A stretch of DNA of 64,000 nt from Paenibacillus amylolyticus (lineage in GTDB: Bacteria > Bacillota > Bacilli > Paenibacillales > Paenibacillaceae): positions 3,472,001 through 3,536,000 of the forward strand of contig NZ_CP121451.1 of the NCBI RefSeq assembly GCF_029689945.1, given 5' to 3'. The notes under the pieces are model-generated. The model was not told the origin of the DNA, did no database searches, and was given only the letters and a program-made list of their open reading frames with translations. Positions 37,581 through 46,871 of the stretch are shown here, in pieces (the first letter of the stretch is position 1; each line of letters opens with the position of its first letter). A program made the translations under genes and the position numbers.

Positions 37581-38684
37581 TTGGAAATGATCAATGATGA
37601 ATTTTATATGGCACTGGCACTTGATATGGCAGAACGAGCACAGGGACAGACGGGAATTAATCCGGTCGTTGGATGTGTAGTTGTGAAAGAAGGACGTATT
37701 GTAGGTCTGGGGAGCCATCTGAAACGTGGAACCGGTCATGCAGAAGTGCATGCACTTAATATGGCAGGCAGCGATGCGGAAGGCAGTACGGTATACGTTA
37801 CACTTGAGCCCTGTAGTCATTATGGCAAGACGCCACCTTGCAGTGAACGCCTGATTCATGAAAAGGTTAAGCGTGTTGTGGTATGTTGTGAAGATCCAAA
37901 TCCGCAAGTATCCGGCAGAGGCATCAGCATGCTTCGTCAACAAGGCATAGAAGTTGAAGTTGGCGTATTGCGTGAGCGTGGAAGACGCATGAATGAAAAA
38001 TTCATCAAATTTATTACAACGGGTCTCCCTTTTGTAACGCTGAAGACGGCCACCACTTTGGATGGAAAAATTGCTACTCGCAGCGGGGACAGCAAGTGGA
38101 TCTCCAACGAGACCGCTCGTGAGATTGTGCATGCCCTTCGTCATCGTCACCAAGGGATTATGGTTGGCGTCGACACGGTGATCGCGGATAATCCGGAGCT
38201 TACAACCCGTTTGCAAGTGGAAGGCATTAGTCCGGTGCGTATCGTGGTGGATTCCAAGCTGCGTCTTCCTGTAGGCGCCAAAATGGTTAAGGATGGACTT
38301 GCTCCAACATGGGTACTTACAACGGACGAAGCGAGCCCTGAAGCTGCTGAGCGTTTGGAAGCTTACGGCGTTGAAATCATTCGCTGTGGTCCCGGACCAC
38401 GAGTGGATCTGTTAAACGGACTTAGCAAGTTGGGTGAACGTGAGATTGGTTCGATTTTGCTTGAAGGTGGAGGAACTCTGAATGGAGCCATGCTGGAGGC
38501 AAGGTTGGTCGATCGGCTGCTCATGTTTATCGCTCCGAAGATTGTAGGCGGTTATGATACACCTGGAAGCTTCCGCTTCGAGGGTGTGGAACGTATGAAT
38601 CAGGCGATTCAATTGAATCAGTTGGAGATCGAACAAGTTGGAGATAATATCAGCATTGGCGGTATTCCGGTGTGGCCTGAATAA
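37581..38684 (+). CDS. ribD: bifunctional diaminohydroxyphosphoribosylaminopyrimidine deaminase / reductase
   Basis: Second and third steps of riboflavin synthesis. N-terminal deaminase domain: zinc His-Glu in GHAEVHAL and Cys in LEPCSHYGKTPPC. C-terminal reductase domain begins near FVTLKTATTLDGKIATRSG and includes VGVDTVIADNPELTTRL and the NADPH-site SILLEGGGTLN. 367 residues. Start TTG 37581 lies 8 bases after GGGGTGA; an ATG two codons later is an alternative. First gene of ribD-ribE-ribBA-ribH. Confidence 0.95.
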   Translation: MEMINDEFYMALALDMAERAQGQTGINPVVGCVVVKEGRIVGLGSHLKRGTGHAEVHALNMAGSDAEGSTVYVTLEPCSHYGKTPPCSERLIHEKVKRVVVCCEDPNPQVSGRGISMLRQQGIEVEVGVLRERGRRMNEKFIKFITTGLPFVTLKTATTLDGKIATRSGDSKWISNETAREIVHALRHRHQGIMVGVDTVIADNPELTTRLQVEGISPVRIVVDSKLRLPVGAKMVKDGLAPTWVLTTDEASPEAAERLEAYGVEIIRCGPGPRVDLLNGLSKLGEREIGSILLEGGGTLNGAMLEARLVDRLLMFIAPKIVGGYDTPGSFRFEGVERMNQAIQLNQLEIEQVGDNISIGGIPVWPE

Positions 38685-38710
38685 ATAAATTAACCAAGGG
38701 AGGCGGCAGC

Positions 38711-39379
38711 ATGTTTACCGGTTTGGTGGAAGAAGTCGGTCAGATCCGGCGTATTGGTCGGAAAGGCGAAGCGATGGTCCTGAATATCGGAGCTTCCGCC
38801 ATCATGGACGATCTGAAGATTGGTGATAGTGTTGCGGTGAACGGAGTATGTCTCACTGCGACGACGCTGGAAGGTGGAGGTTTTACCGCTGACGTCATGC
38901 CTGAGACCTATCGCCATACCAATCTAAGTCAGCTGCAATCGGGCAGCAAAGTTAATCTGGAGCGCGCCATGCAATCCGGTGGCCGTTTTGGCGGACATAT
39001 CGTTCAGGGCCATGTCGATGGTACTGGCGTGATTGGCAGTATAACACGTGATCAGAATGCGATAGTATTTGAGATCAAGCCTGATGATCACCAATTGTTC
39101 AAATACCTGATTCCCAAAGGATCGGTTACATTGGATGGCATTAGCTTGACCGTTGTTCATACATCGGATACCGCATTCACGGTTTCCATTATCCCGCATA
39201 CCATTGGTGAAACTGTACTAAATGTGAAAAAGACAGGGGATACCATTAATATCGAATGCGATATTTTGGGCAAATATGTGGATCATCTGCTCCAGTATGG
39301 GAGAGGACATCGAGAGACTGGTGCTGGCAAGCCGCGCAGTATCAGTGAAGATTTTCTCGCCAATCACGGATTTGCATAA
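38711..39379 (+). CDS. ribE: riboflavin synthase, alpha subunit
   Basis: Dismutates two 6,7-dimethyl-8-ribityllumazine to riboflavin. 222 residues built of two lumazine-binding repeats: the N-terminal MFTGLVEEVGQIRRIG with SVAVNGVCLTAT, and the second FGGHIVQGHVDGTG with SVTLDGISLTVV. ATG 38711 follows AGGGAGG. Feeds on the products of RibBA and RibH encoded downstream. Confidence 0.96.
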   Translation: MFTGLVEEVGQIRRIGRKGEAMVLNIGASAIMDDLKIGDSVAVNGVCLTATTLEGGGFTADVMPETYRHTNLSQLQSGSKVNLERAMQSGGRFGGHIVQGHVDGTGVIGSITRDQNAIVFEIKPDDHQLFKYLIPKGSVTLDGISLTVVHTSDTAFTVSIIPHTIGETVLNVKKTGDTINIECDILGKYVDHLLQYGRGHRETGAGKPRSISEDFLANHGFA

Positions 39380-39411
39380 ATAGAGAACAGAAATAAACTG
39401 GAGGTAGACCA

Positions 39412-40644
39412 ATGTCAGAACAATCCATTTTGGACACGATAGAAGCAGCCATATATGATCTCATGCGTGGCAAACCGGTCATTGTTGTGGATGATGAAGA
39501 TCGGGAGAATGAAGGTGATTTTATTGCTCTGGCCGAAAAGGCGACTCCTGAAGTCATTAATTTCATGATTACTGAAGGTCGAGGTCTGGTCTGTGTTCCG
39601 ATTACACAACAACGTGCGGACGAACTTAACCTGAAACCAATGGTTCAACAAAATACCGATTTCCACGGAACTGCATTCACCGTCTCTGTGGACCACAAAG
39701 ATACGACAACGGGTATCTCGGCACATGAGCGCTCGATTACCGTGAAAGGTCTGATCGATCCGGAGGCGAAAGCCGGGGACTTCCGTAAGCCTGGTCACAT
39801 GTTCCCGCTGATTGCAAAAGACGGCGGCGTACTACGCCGTGCCGGGCACACGGAAGCGGCGGTAGATTTGGCCATTATGTGTGGTTCGTATCCCGCAGGC
39901 GTGATCTGTGAAGTAATTAAGGAAGATGGCACCATGGCCAGACTTCCGGATCTGCAGGAGATTGCACGCAAGCATGATCTGAAGCTGATCAGTATTCAGG
40001 ACATGATTCGTTACCGTAACGAAAAAGAGCAGCTGGTTCAACGTGAAGTGGCTGTACGTATGCCTACAGACTTTGGCGAGTTTCAAGCAGTGGCCTATAC
40101 AAACGCTGTGGACAACAAGGAGCATGTGGCTCTGGTCAAAGGTGAGATTGATGGCTCCAAACCCGTCCTGGTACGGGTGCACTCTGAATGCTTGACTGGC
40201 GATGTATTCCACTCCCATCGTTGTGACTGTGGCCCTCAGTTTGATGCGGCACTCAGACAGATTCATGAGGAAGGCAATGGCGTACTGCTCTATATGAGAC
40301 AGGAAGGTCGGGGCATTGGATTGATCAATAAGCTCAAAGCCTACAAGCTGCAAGAGGAAGGTCTGGACACGGTGGATGCAAACCTGAAGCTGGGATTTGC
40401 CGCAGATTTGCGTGATTACGGAATTGGCGCCCAAATTCTGAAAGATCTTGGGGTTCGTCAGATCAGGCTGCTAACGAACAATCCTCGTAAAATTAAAGGG
40501 CTTGAAGGATATGGACTTGAAGTTGTAGAGCGTGTTGCCATTCAGATGGAAGAGAACGAGGACAATACGGTATATCTTCATACGAAGCAAGCCAAGCTGG
40601 GACATATGCTCAAGTTCGATGATATCGAGCAGAACGAGGAGTAA
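39412..40644 (+). CDS. ribBA: bifunctional 3,4-dihydroxy-2-butanone 4-phosphate synthase / GTP cyclohydrolase II
   Basis: Makes both precursors of riboflavin. N-terminal RibB domain (residues 1-200): acidic site [22 protein letters not shown]-terminal RibA domain: zinc cysteines in [18 protein letters not shown], catalytic DYGIGAQIL and RQEGRGIGL. 410 residues. ATG 39412 follows TGGAGG. Confidence 0.96.
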   Translation: MSEQSILDTIEAAIYDLMRGKPVIVVDDEDRENEGDFIALAEKATPEVINFMITEGRGLVCVPITQQRADELNLKPMVQQNTDFHGTAFTVSVDHKDTTTGISAHERSITVKGLIDPEAKAGDFRKPGHMFPLIAKDGGVLRRAGHTEAAVDLAIMCGSYPAGVICEVIKEDGTMARLPDLQEIARKHDLKLISIQDMIRYRNEKEQLVQREVAVRMPTDFGEFQAVAYTNAVDNKEHVALVKGEIDGSKPVLVRVHSECLTGDVFHSHRCDCGPQFDAALRQIHEEGNGVLLYMRQEGRGIGLINKLKAYKLQEEGLDTVDANLKLGFAADLRDYGIGAQILKDLGVRQIRLLTNNPRKIKGLEGYGLEVVERVAIQMEENEDNTVYLHTKQAKLGHMLKFDDIEQNEE

Positions 40645-40746
40645 ATACGTTTTAGAAGAACAACGTTCACCATGTAATTTATGGAAGTGATAACTTCCGA
40701 ATTTCCGTTACTTACATTATATTATACCTTTAGGGAGATGACTTGA

Positions 40747-41214
40747 ATGGCACAATTTTTTGAAGGACATTTAGTATCAGAAGGATCCAGATATGGGGTT
40801 GTTGTTGGACGTTTCAACGAATTCATCACGAGCAAATTGCTTAGTGCAGCACTTGATGCTTTCAAACGTCATGGCGTTCAGGATGATGAAGTGGATGTAG
40901 CCTGGGTTCCAGGAGCATTCGAAATCCCTTTGATTGCGCAGAAAATGGCAGAGAGCGGAAAGTATGATGCCGTGATTACCCTGGGAACCGTTATTCGTGG
41001 ATCAACTACGCATTATGATTATGTGTGCAACGAGATGGCTAAAGGGGTAGCAGCAATTAACCTCAAAACAGGCGTACCTACGATCTTCGGATTGGTTACG
41101 ACAGAAAATATTGAACAAGCGATTGAACGTGCCGGAACCAAGGCAGGTAACAAAGGTTGGGATGCAGCTACGGCGGCAATTGAGATGGCAAACTTGACGA
41201 AACAGCTAAAATAG
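40747..41214 (+). CDS. ribH: 6,7-dimethyl-8-ribityllumazine synthase
   Basis: Condenses the two RibBA/RibD branch products into lumazine; forms 60-subunit shells in relatives. 155 residues with [24 protein letters not shown], the catalytic His region [14 protein letters not shown], and [16 protein letters not shown] 40747 follows GGGAGATG. Last gene of the riboflavin operon. Confidence 0.96.
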   Translation: MAQFFEGHLVSEGSRYGVVVGRFNEFITSKLLSAALDAFKRHGVQDDEVDVAWVPGAFEIPLIAQKMAESGKYDAVITLGTVIRGSTTHYDYVCNEMAKGVAAINLKTGVPTIFGLVTTENIEQAIERAGTKAGNKGWDAATAAIEMANLTKQLK

Positions 41215-41318
41215 TGCTTATTTAATAGTAGTGCCCTGCTTTGCGCAGACGAACACGGGAGACCGGATTCGGACGGCTTGGCAGGGTTTTGTATTTTTCT
41301 GGCGGGAGGATTCGTCTA

Positions 41319-42119
41319 GTGACGGTAGTTACATACAAACTGGAGACATTTGAAGGGCCTTTGGATCTGCTGCTTCACCTGATTGACAAGGCTGAAATTC
41401 ATATCCAGGATATTCCCATCAGCGATATTACCGATCAATACATGGCGTATCTGCATTCGATGCAGGAACTGGAACTGGATATTACGAGTGAATTTCTGGT
41501 CATGGCAGCAACACTGCTGTCGATCAAGAGCAAACTTTTACTGCCCAAACCACCGGTGATTGAGGACTTCGAGGATTATGATTATATGGAAGAAGAGGAT
41601 TATGATCCACGTGCAGAGCTGATTGCGCGTCTGATAGAATATCGCAAGTACAAGGGAATTGCGCGTCATCTTCATGAACGGGAGTGGGAACGAAGCCTTA
41701 TATTTTCCAAAGAGCCCGAGGATCTGCGCCCTTATATGCCTGTAGAAGCTCCTTCGAACCCGGTTGAGGGTTTGCATACCTCTGACTTGATTGCAGCATT
41801 TCAGAAGGCTCTACGCAAGGCTGAGAAGCGTACAACCGTAACCCGGATCAAACGGGATGAAATATCGGTTAAGGACCGGATACGGGATGTCATCGGCGCT
41901 TTGGAAAGTATGGGGCCTGGAGGCAGACTGTTATTCTCCAAGTTGATGGATGAGCATATCTATCGTCATGAGATTGTTGTCACTTTTCTGGCGGTGCTGG
42001 AACTGATGAAGATGAAGCAGATTGTCTGTTATCAGGAACGGATGTTTGAGGATATCGTTATGGAGTGGAGAGGGGAAACAAAGAATCATGGATTTTCCGA
42101 AATTGAAATCGATTATTGA
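41319..42119 (+). CDS. scpA: segregation and condensation protein A
   Basis: Kleisin subunit that closes the SMC ring for chromosome condensation. 266 residues: N-terminal SMC-neck-binding region (FEGPLDLLLHLIDKAEIHI), central SITSEFLVMAATLLSIKSKLLL-type helices, acidic linker (DYDYMEEEDYD), C-terminal winged helix. GTG 41319 follows GGGAGGA and begins the conserved part. A GCAGGG-based hairpin lies before it. Overlaps the true scpB start by 32 bases. Confidence 0.93.
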   Translation: MTVVTYKLETFEGPLDLLLHLIDKAEIHIQDIPISDITDQYMAYLHSMQELELDITSEFLVMAATLLSIKSKLLLPKPPVIEDFEDYDYMEEEDYDPRAELIARLIEYRKYKGIARHLHEREWERSLIFSKEPEDLRPYMPVEAPSNPVEGLHTSDLIAAFQKALRKAEKRTTVTRIKRDEISVKDRIRDVIGALESMGPGGRLLFSKLMDEHIYRHEIVVTFLAVLELMKMKQIVCYQERMFEDIVMEWRGETKNHGFSEIEIDY

Positions 42120-42743
42120 AGGCCTGCTGTTTTGTCCGGAGAAGAGGGTCTAAGTATCAAACAAATTGCCGAGATCGTCGACCAGCGAGTGGAACTTGTC
42201 ACGGACGCGATTGAGGAGATGATTCATGAATTTTCACAGCAGGGTCGAGGCGTACAGATTCTCAAGATCGCTGGTGTAGTTCAACTGGGTACCTTGCCCG
42301 AGCATGCTGAGTATTTTGAGAAACTGGCATACTCCCCAGCACGAACCTCTTTATCCCAAGCGGCGCTGGAGACATTGGCCATCGTGGCATACCGGCAGCC
42401 CATTACAAGGGTTGAGATTGAGGAAATTCGCGGTGTAAAATCGGAACGGGCTATTCATACACTTGTGAACAAGGATCTGATCATTGAAGTGGGACGAGCG
42501 GAGGCAATCGGACGCCCCATTTTGTACGGAACGACCAAGTCATTCCTGGATTATTTCGGACTGGCTTCAATCAAAGACCTTCCGGAACCAGGCTTGTTCG
42601 AAGATTCGGAAAACCTGGAGGAAGAAACACAGCTGTTATTCAACAAACTGGATTTGCAACAGCTGGAACCGGAAAGTGCTGATCCGACAGATGATGTGAG
42701 TCAAATAGACAAAGAAGATGATAATACGGATTCATCATTTTAA
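42088..42743 (+). CDS. scpB: segregation and condensation protein B (frameshifted near start)
   Basis: Partner of ScpA in the SMC complex; dimer of two winged helices. The start is ATG 42088 (MDFPKLKSIIEGLLF), inside the end of scpA and behind AGAGGGGA. The frame breaks in a T-run at 42130-42133; one extra T gives LLFLSGEEGLSIKQIAEIV. Later phrases AALETLAIVAYRQPITRVEI and GRPILYGTTKSFLDYFGL are typical. Product about 218 residues with an acidic tail. Confidence 0.93.
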
Positions 42744-42758
42744 ATTGCATGTTCATGA

Positions 42759-42791
42759 TAACCGACACCCATCAGTGGAGTCGGTTTTTTG
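42759..42791 (+). terminator. terminator after scpB
   Basis: AACCGAC and GTCGGTT pair with an inner CCA/TGG pairing in the loop; TTTTT follows. Confidence 0.85.
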
Positions 42792-42895
42792 TGCAAATAA
42801 ATCTGAAATGGAATTTTTAGGTCAGGCGTGAATTTTTTCCAATCCAGAGTGCCATACTAGACGAGAAAAGAATTGAGGGCTTGGAGGTAAGGCCT

Positions 42896-43633
42896 GTGTG
42901 GATTTGGCTTGGAGGAATCGGTTTGTTGTTCGCAGTGCTGATTGCCGCAGTCCTCATCTCAAATGTTCATGTACACTTTACATTTAACAAACATAAAAGT
43001 GATGATTACGCCAATATTAATGTTCGTCTTCTCTATGGAATCGTGCGGATTAACTATGAGATCCCAAGTATTGTTTTTCGCAATATGAAGGAAGGTTTTC
43101 TGGTCAAGACCGAACAGTCCATGAATCATTCCAGAGGGGAGGCCCAGGGAAGCGAGCGGGTCAACAAACGCAAAGTCAAGAAGTGGGCTAAAGATGTGAA
43201 AATTATGCTTAGGGCGACAGATGCGCTCAAGCTGTGGCTTAAGCAAACCCTTACGCGCGTACATATGACTCGACTGTCCTGGGCTACACACATCGGCGTG
43301 GGAGATGCAGCATATACAGCGGTTCTGACGGGCTGGGTGTGGAGCATTAAAGCCATTATTATTGGTTTTCTCACCTATCAGATTCGCTTCGACAAGGCAC
43401 CTGTGCTTCAGGTTATGCCGGTATGGTCAGACGAGATGGAATTCAGAACAGAGCTCGATTGCAGGGTGAGGATTCGGATTACAGCCTTACTGATTGCTGG
43501 AATTACGCTGCTTACCCGAGTGCTTCAAGTTGAAGGTGGATGGCGGATGTGGTTCAAACTTCTTCAGGAACAGCGCCGCAGGCGTAAGGAGAAGCAAAAG
43601 AAAAAGAAAAAGCTTAGTGGGACAACACTGTAG
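42896..43633 (+). CDS. DUF2953 membrane-associated protein (YtfI-like)
   Basis: 245 residues. N-terminal membrane helix (LGGIGLLFAVLIAAVLIS), an outward beta-type domain with INVRLLYGIVRINYEIP, a second hydrophobic stretch near residue 150, and a very basic C-terminal tail (RRRRKEKQKKKKK). GTG 42896 follows TTGGAGGTAAGG. Directly upstream of ytfJ, as YtfI-YtfJ in B. subtilis, where these are forespore genes. Function unknown. Confidence 0.8.
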   Translation: MWIWLGGIGLLFAVLIAAVLISNVHVHFTFNKHKSDDYANINVRLLYGIVRINYEIPSIVFRNMKEGFLVKTEQSMNHSRGEAQGSERVNKRKVKKWAKDVKIMLRATDALKLWLKQTLTRVHMTRLSWATHIGVGDAAYTAVLTGWVWSIKAIIIGFLTYQIRFDKAPVLQVMPVWSDEMEFRTELDCRVRIRITALLIAGITLLTRVLQVEGGWRMWFKLLQEQRRRRKEKQKKKKKLSGTTL

Positions 43634-43779
43634 ATTCCCATCATAGCCGTTCTGGTTTGGGAATATAAGGTTGGAGTTAACTGAGTGTCTTAAAATGCAT
43701 ATTTACATAAGTCCCTTTATGTTTGGGGATGATATGGTTAGATCAAACCTAGCTTACATTGAAACTGGAGGGAATGTAC

Positions 43780-44262
43780 ATGTCAGATCATCCAATTCAA
43801 GGCTTAATGGAAACTGCTATGGAGAATATCAAGGCCATGGTGGATGTCAATACAATTGTTGGCGATGCAGTGGAAACACCAGATGGAACCGTGATTTTAC
43901 CTATTAGTAAGGTAGGATTCGGGTTTGCTGCTGGTGGCAGCGATTTTCACGTTAACGGAGAAAATGGTGGCAAAAGTGGTGCTACGGGCACTTCTGCTGA
44001 ACATGCCAGTTCGGCTAAAGTAGCTTCTCCATTTGGTGGCGGTAGTGGCGGCGGTGTATCCATACGTCCTATTGCATTTCTCGTGGTAGGTAAGCAGGGG
44101 GTACACATTGTACCGCTCGACAACTCCACACATCTGTTTGAGAAGCTAATTGACTCTACCCCTTATGTGCTGGATCGAATTCAAGGCATGTTCCAACGTA
44201 ATACAACACCAACAAATACAACAGGTGTTCCGGTTACGCCCGATCCATCAACGTATAGCTGA
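43780..44262 (+). CDS. ytfJ: GerW family sporulation protein YtfJ
   Basis: 160-residue spore protein of the GerW family, linked to germination through SleB/lytic activity in relatives. HPIQGLMETAMENIKAM at the start, VGFGFAAGGSDF, a Gly-rich central loop and the SIRPIAFLVVGKQGVHIVPL core are diagnostic. ATG 43780 follows TGGAGGG. A terminator separates it from the phage-like island. Confidence 0.93.
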   Translation: MSDHPIQGLMETAMENIKAMVDVNTIVGDAVETPDGTVILPISKVGFGFAAGGSDFHVNGENGGKSGATGTSAEHASSAKVASPFGGGSGGGVSIRPIAFLVVGKQGVHIVPLDNSTHLFEKLIDSTPYVLDRIQGMFQRNTTPTNTTGVPVTPDPSTYS

Positions 44263-44275
44263 ATCATTGCGTCAT

Positions 44276-44308
44276 GATCCCTCCCGCATCCGGCGGTGAG
44301 GGATTTTT
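44276..44308 (+). terminator. terminator after ytfJ
   Basis: ATCCCTC and GAGGGAT pair around an inner CCG/CGG pairing and run into TTTTT. Confidence 0.8.
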
Positions 44309-44423
44309 GCTGTTGGCATAGCGAATGGTGAATGTTTTTTCGAAGGTTTTTGTATGGAATGAGACTTATGTCTGTGATCCGCCTAACCTAGACATGAAAT
44401 AGGTTATTGAAGGGGGAACATGA

Positions 44424-44849
44424 ATGCACAGAGACACCGTTTTTATGGTTTTGTTGGGCTGGCTGCTATCGGCAGTCGTGTATTTGGTAGGGGGAATTGA
44501 TCACCTGTTTATTGCAGTAACCATCTTTGTGGGGTTGGATTATATCACAGGGGTGCTGTCTGCGTGGTACAGGAAAGAGTTATCCAGCAGGGTTGGCTGG
44601 TGGGGGCTTGCTCGTAAGTCATTGACATTTGTTTTTGTCATTATTGCACATCAACTGGACATGGTTGCAGGCAATTCCAATGATTTTATGCGAGATGCAA
44701 TGTTAATGTTCATTATCGGTACGGAAGGCATCAGTATATTGGAGAATCTGGGGAAACTGGGCCTGCCTGTACCGAAGTTTATCACTTCAGCTCTTTTCAA
44801 GCTTCGCGGCAATGAAGATCAAGTTGAAGACAAGGAGAAGATGTCATGA
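44424..44849 (+). CDS. phage holin family protein
   Basis: 141 residues with three or four membrane helices (FMVLLGWLLSAVVYLVGGI; LFIAVTIFVGLDYITGVLSAW; LTFVFVIIAHQLDMV) and the holin phrases LDYITGVLSAWY and GTEGISILENLGKLGLPVP. Holins form membrane holes that release a lytic enzyme. ATG 44424 follows GAAGGGGGA. Its stop overlaps the amidase start, forming a lysis cassette. This is the left edge of the phage-like island. Confidence 0.9.
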   Translation: MHRDTVFMVLLGWLLSAVVYLVGGIDHLFIAVTIFVGLDYITGVLSAWYRKELSSRVGWWGLARKSLTFVFVIIAHQLDMVAGNSNDFMRDAMLMFIIGTEGISILENLGKLGLPVPKFITSALFKLRGNEDQVEDKEKMS

Positions 44850-45613
44850 TACAGATCACCAAGGACTACATACCAGTTAATAAATACAGTCGAGCTGGAC
44901 TGAAATTAAAAGCGAAACGTGGAATTGTGATGCATTATACGGCTTCTCCCGGAGCACCCGCGAAGAACATTAGCCAATACTTTGCAAGTTTGGCACAGCA
45001 AGATTCGAATAAAGCAGTCAATAGCCGTTATGCAAGTGCACATTACTCGGTAGATCGAACTTCGATATATAACAGTCTGCCGGATGATGAACTGGCCTAT
45101 CACTGCGGAAGCACAACCTACACCAAGGAAGCCCTAGCCAAGCTTGGGACATATCCGAACAATAGTACAGTGGGCATTGAGATGTGCATTGAAAAGGATG
45201 GCAGTATCCATGAAGATACATTCAATAACGTTATAGACCTTGCAGTATACCTGATCAGGGAACGGGGCTTCCCACCTGTCTTCTTTACACATAAAGAGGT
45301 GGTTGGATGGAAGGAGTGCCCACTCCCTTGGATTAAACAACCAGATGAATATGAAAGATTCAAGCAAGCAGTACATACAAAATTAAACCCGCTGCAACAA
45401 ATAGCAGTCACGGAGGATGATGATATGAATACCATTTTGAATTACGCACAATGGGCCTGGAATGAACTGGATCAATATATTGGAGATGCCTACAACGACA
45501 AAGTCATTGACGATTGGGCATGGGTAGAGAAAGTACGCAAGAAGAAATTAACTTATGGAGAGTTGCTGTTACTGAAGGTCTTGATTGATGAGCGCAGACG
45601 TAAAAAGTCCTAA
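44846..45613 (+). CDS. N-acetylmuramoyl-L-alanine amidase (endolysin, Amidase_2)
   Basis: 255 residues. Catalytic zinc domain at about 20-180: first His in GIVMHYTAS, the conserved ASAHYSVDR, AYHCGSTTY, GIEMCI, and THKEVVGWKECP with the second His and Cys. After about residue 185 there is a short linker and a helical tail (DAYNDKVIDDWAWVEKVRKK), probably wall targeting. Cuts peptidoglycan between MurNAc and L-Ala. There is no signal peptide; export depends on the holin. Starts within the holin stop (ATGA). Confidence 0.9.
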   Translation: MIQITKDYIPVNKYSRAGLKLKAKRGIVMHYTASPGAPAKNISQYFASLAQQDSNKAVNSRYASAHYSVDRTSIYNSLPDDELAYHCGSTTYTKEALAKLGTYPNNSTVGIEMCIEKDGSIHEDTFNNVIDLAVYLIRERGFPPVFFTHKEVVGWKECPLPWIKQPDEYERFKQAVHTKLNPLQQIAVTEDDDMNTILNYAQWAWNELDQYIGDAYNDKVIDDWAWVEKVRKKKLTYGELLLLKVLIDERRRKKS

Positions 45614-45637
45614 CCATGAGAGCTTATGTTCTAGAAG

Positions 45638-45826
45638 TTAAGGAATCCGGCCGGTTAACCAGGAGTTAAAGTGTGCTGGATCTTTTAAAAAATAAAAATG
45701 TTGTATAATCACGATATGATCCGGATACTCAAGTTCATATTGGGTCTGAGTGGAAGATTCATCGACCACTCCAATAACCGCGAGTTGATTGGTTTCGATT
45801 ACATGTGTTGTGCTGGATTCATACAA
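45638..45826 (-). CDS. uncertain small ORF on the minus strand
   Basis: 62 residues from an ATG preceded by AAAGGATGG. No recognisable motif; a competing ORF lies on the other strand at 45698-45910. The 395-base gap between amidase and the next gene otherwise shows only a TATAAT-like hexamer near 45703 and the terminator at 45964. Listed as possible only. Confidence 0.25.
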   Translation of the reverse strand: MYESSTTHVIETNQLAVIGVVDESSTQTQYELEYPDHIVIIQHFYFLKDPAHFNSWLTGRIP

Positions 45827-45963
45827 CCATCCTTTCGTATATTAAGTCAGAGTCAACAGGGGCGACGGAGATATCCGTGGTCCCTAGATAACCTATACGA
45901 GACAGGATAGGGGAGGTTAAGCTGAACCGGTTCAAAAACGGGACCCAAATCATAAATATAGAA

Positions 45964-46002
45964 AAGCAGAACCCCACGTCGAAGTGATGTGGGGTTCTGC
46001 TT
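45964..46002. terminator. bidirectional terminator
   Basis: AAGCAGAACCCCAC and GTGGGGTTCTGCTT form a perfect 14-base stem between the plus-strand lysis genes and the minus-strand small genes. Confidence 0.85.
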
Positions 46003-46008
46003 ATGTAA

Positions 46009-46236
46009 CTACTCTTTTGAGAAATTGTCCAGGGCCTCATCGGTAAGTTGGAGTTCTGCGAAAGCCCTGCATATTTTTTGGAACGATCTAATCGTATTTG
46101 TCTCATACAACATCTCAATGGGATCAAAGCCTAACATAACAAGCGAATCCACAAGCTCTGTCTGATCTACTTCTGTATGGTGGAGCGCTTCAAGCATGGT
46201 TTCAATAACTACTAAAAATAAAATGGCTTTATTCAC
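46009..46236 (-). CDS. small hypothetical protein in the phage-like island
   Basis: 75 residues from GTG 46236; AAGGAGGGG lies about 15 bases upstream, further than ideal. Hydrophobic start (NKAILFLVVIETML) then an acidic helical region. Opposite strand to the tail genes. Function unknown; immunity or regulation would be typical for this position but nothing in the sequence proves it. Confidence 0.5.
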   Translation of the reverse strand: MNKAILFLVVIETMLEALHHTEVDQTELVDSLVMLGFDPIEMLYETNTIRSFQKICRAFAELQLTDEALDNFSKE

Positions 46237-46409
46237 TGTCTCGATCGGTGTCCCCTCCTTCGTAATACTACTAGAATAAGCGGAGGAGGACGGAAAATAA
46301 CGAGAAAGTCCAATTTTTCAGTGATGAATCTATTCAATCTAAAGGTGGAGAGAAAAATAGGTTGAGATAATTAAGAATCAGATGATAAGCTCTCTCCTTA
46401 TATGTAAGA

Positions 46410-46679
46410 TTAAGCTTTTTCGTTTACTTCGTGGACAATCGAATCAATTAATTCATCATCAATCAGTGTGCTGGCTTTTTCGAGTGCCAACAGAATACCT
46501 TGTGGTTGTTCAAAAAAGACTGTAGAGAGTATGGGAGCAACCTCATCTAGATTAATCTTCTCAGCTTTGACCATACTGATTAAGGCAACAACAATCTCAT
46601 GTCCCTCTACGTTGCCTTCCATAAATCTTGTTTTTAAATGAGTTGCTACTATTTCAGTCTTTGACTGCGAGTACGTCAT
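46410..46679 (-). CDS. small acidic helical protein in the phage-like island
   Basis: 89 residues from ATG 46679 behind TTGGAGGGA. Sequence is helical and acidic (GHEIVVALISMVKAEKINLD; ALEKASTLIDDELIDSIVHE). No motif recognised. Same strand as the neighbouring small gene and the GT-D gene upstream of it, together forming a minus-strand block inside the island. Confidence 0.6.
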   Translation of the reverse strand: MTYSQSKTEIVATHLKTRFMEGNVEGHEIVVALISMVKAEKINLDEVAPILSTVFFEQPQGILLALEKASTLIDDELIDSIVHEVNEKA

Positions 46680-46843
46680 TACATTTCCCTCCAACGGTTC
46701 GAATATCTTAGCAGAGCTCCTCTTCATGCAAGTTTAAACCAGGTTAGATTAGGAGTTATCTTAACAATAATAAGGCAGATAGTTTAATTTATCAACAGCC
46801 ACTAAGACAATATAATCGGATTGGAATTACATATTTTTCTCAA

Positions 46844-46871
46844 TGAAAAAAGACCCGGAGAGGGTCATTTT
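46844..46871 (-). terminator. terminator after the GT-D gene
   Basis: On the minus strand GACCC-TCTCC-GGGTC is followed by TTTTTT, overlapping the end of the gene. Confidence 0.75.

Noticed and set aside
45698..45910. Plus-strand ORF of 70 codons after the amidase
   Set aside because: No ribosome site before its start, no motif, and a better-supported ORF overlaps on the other strand.
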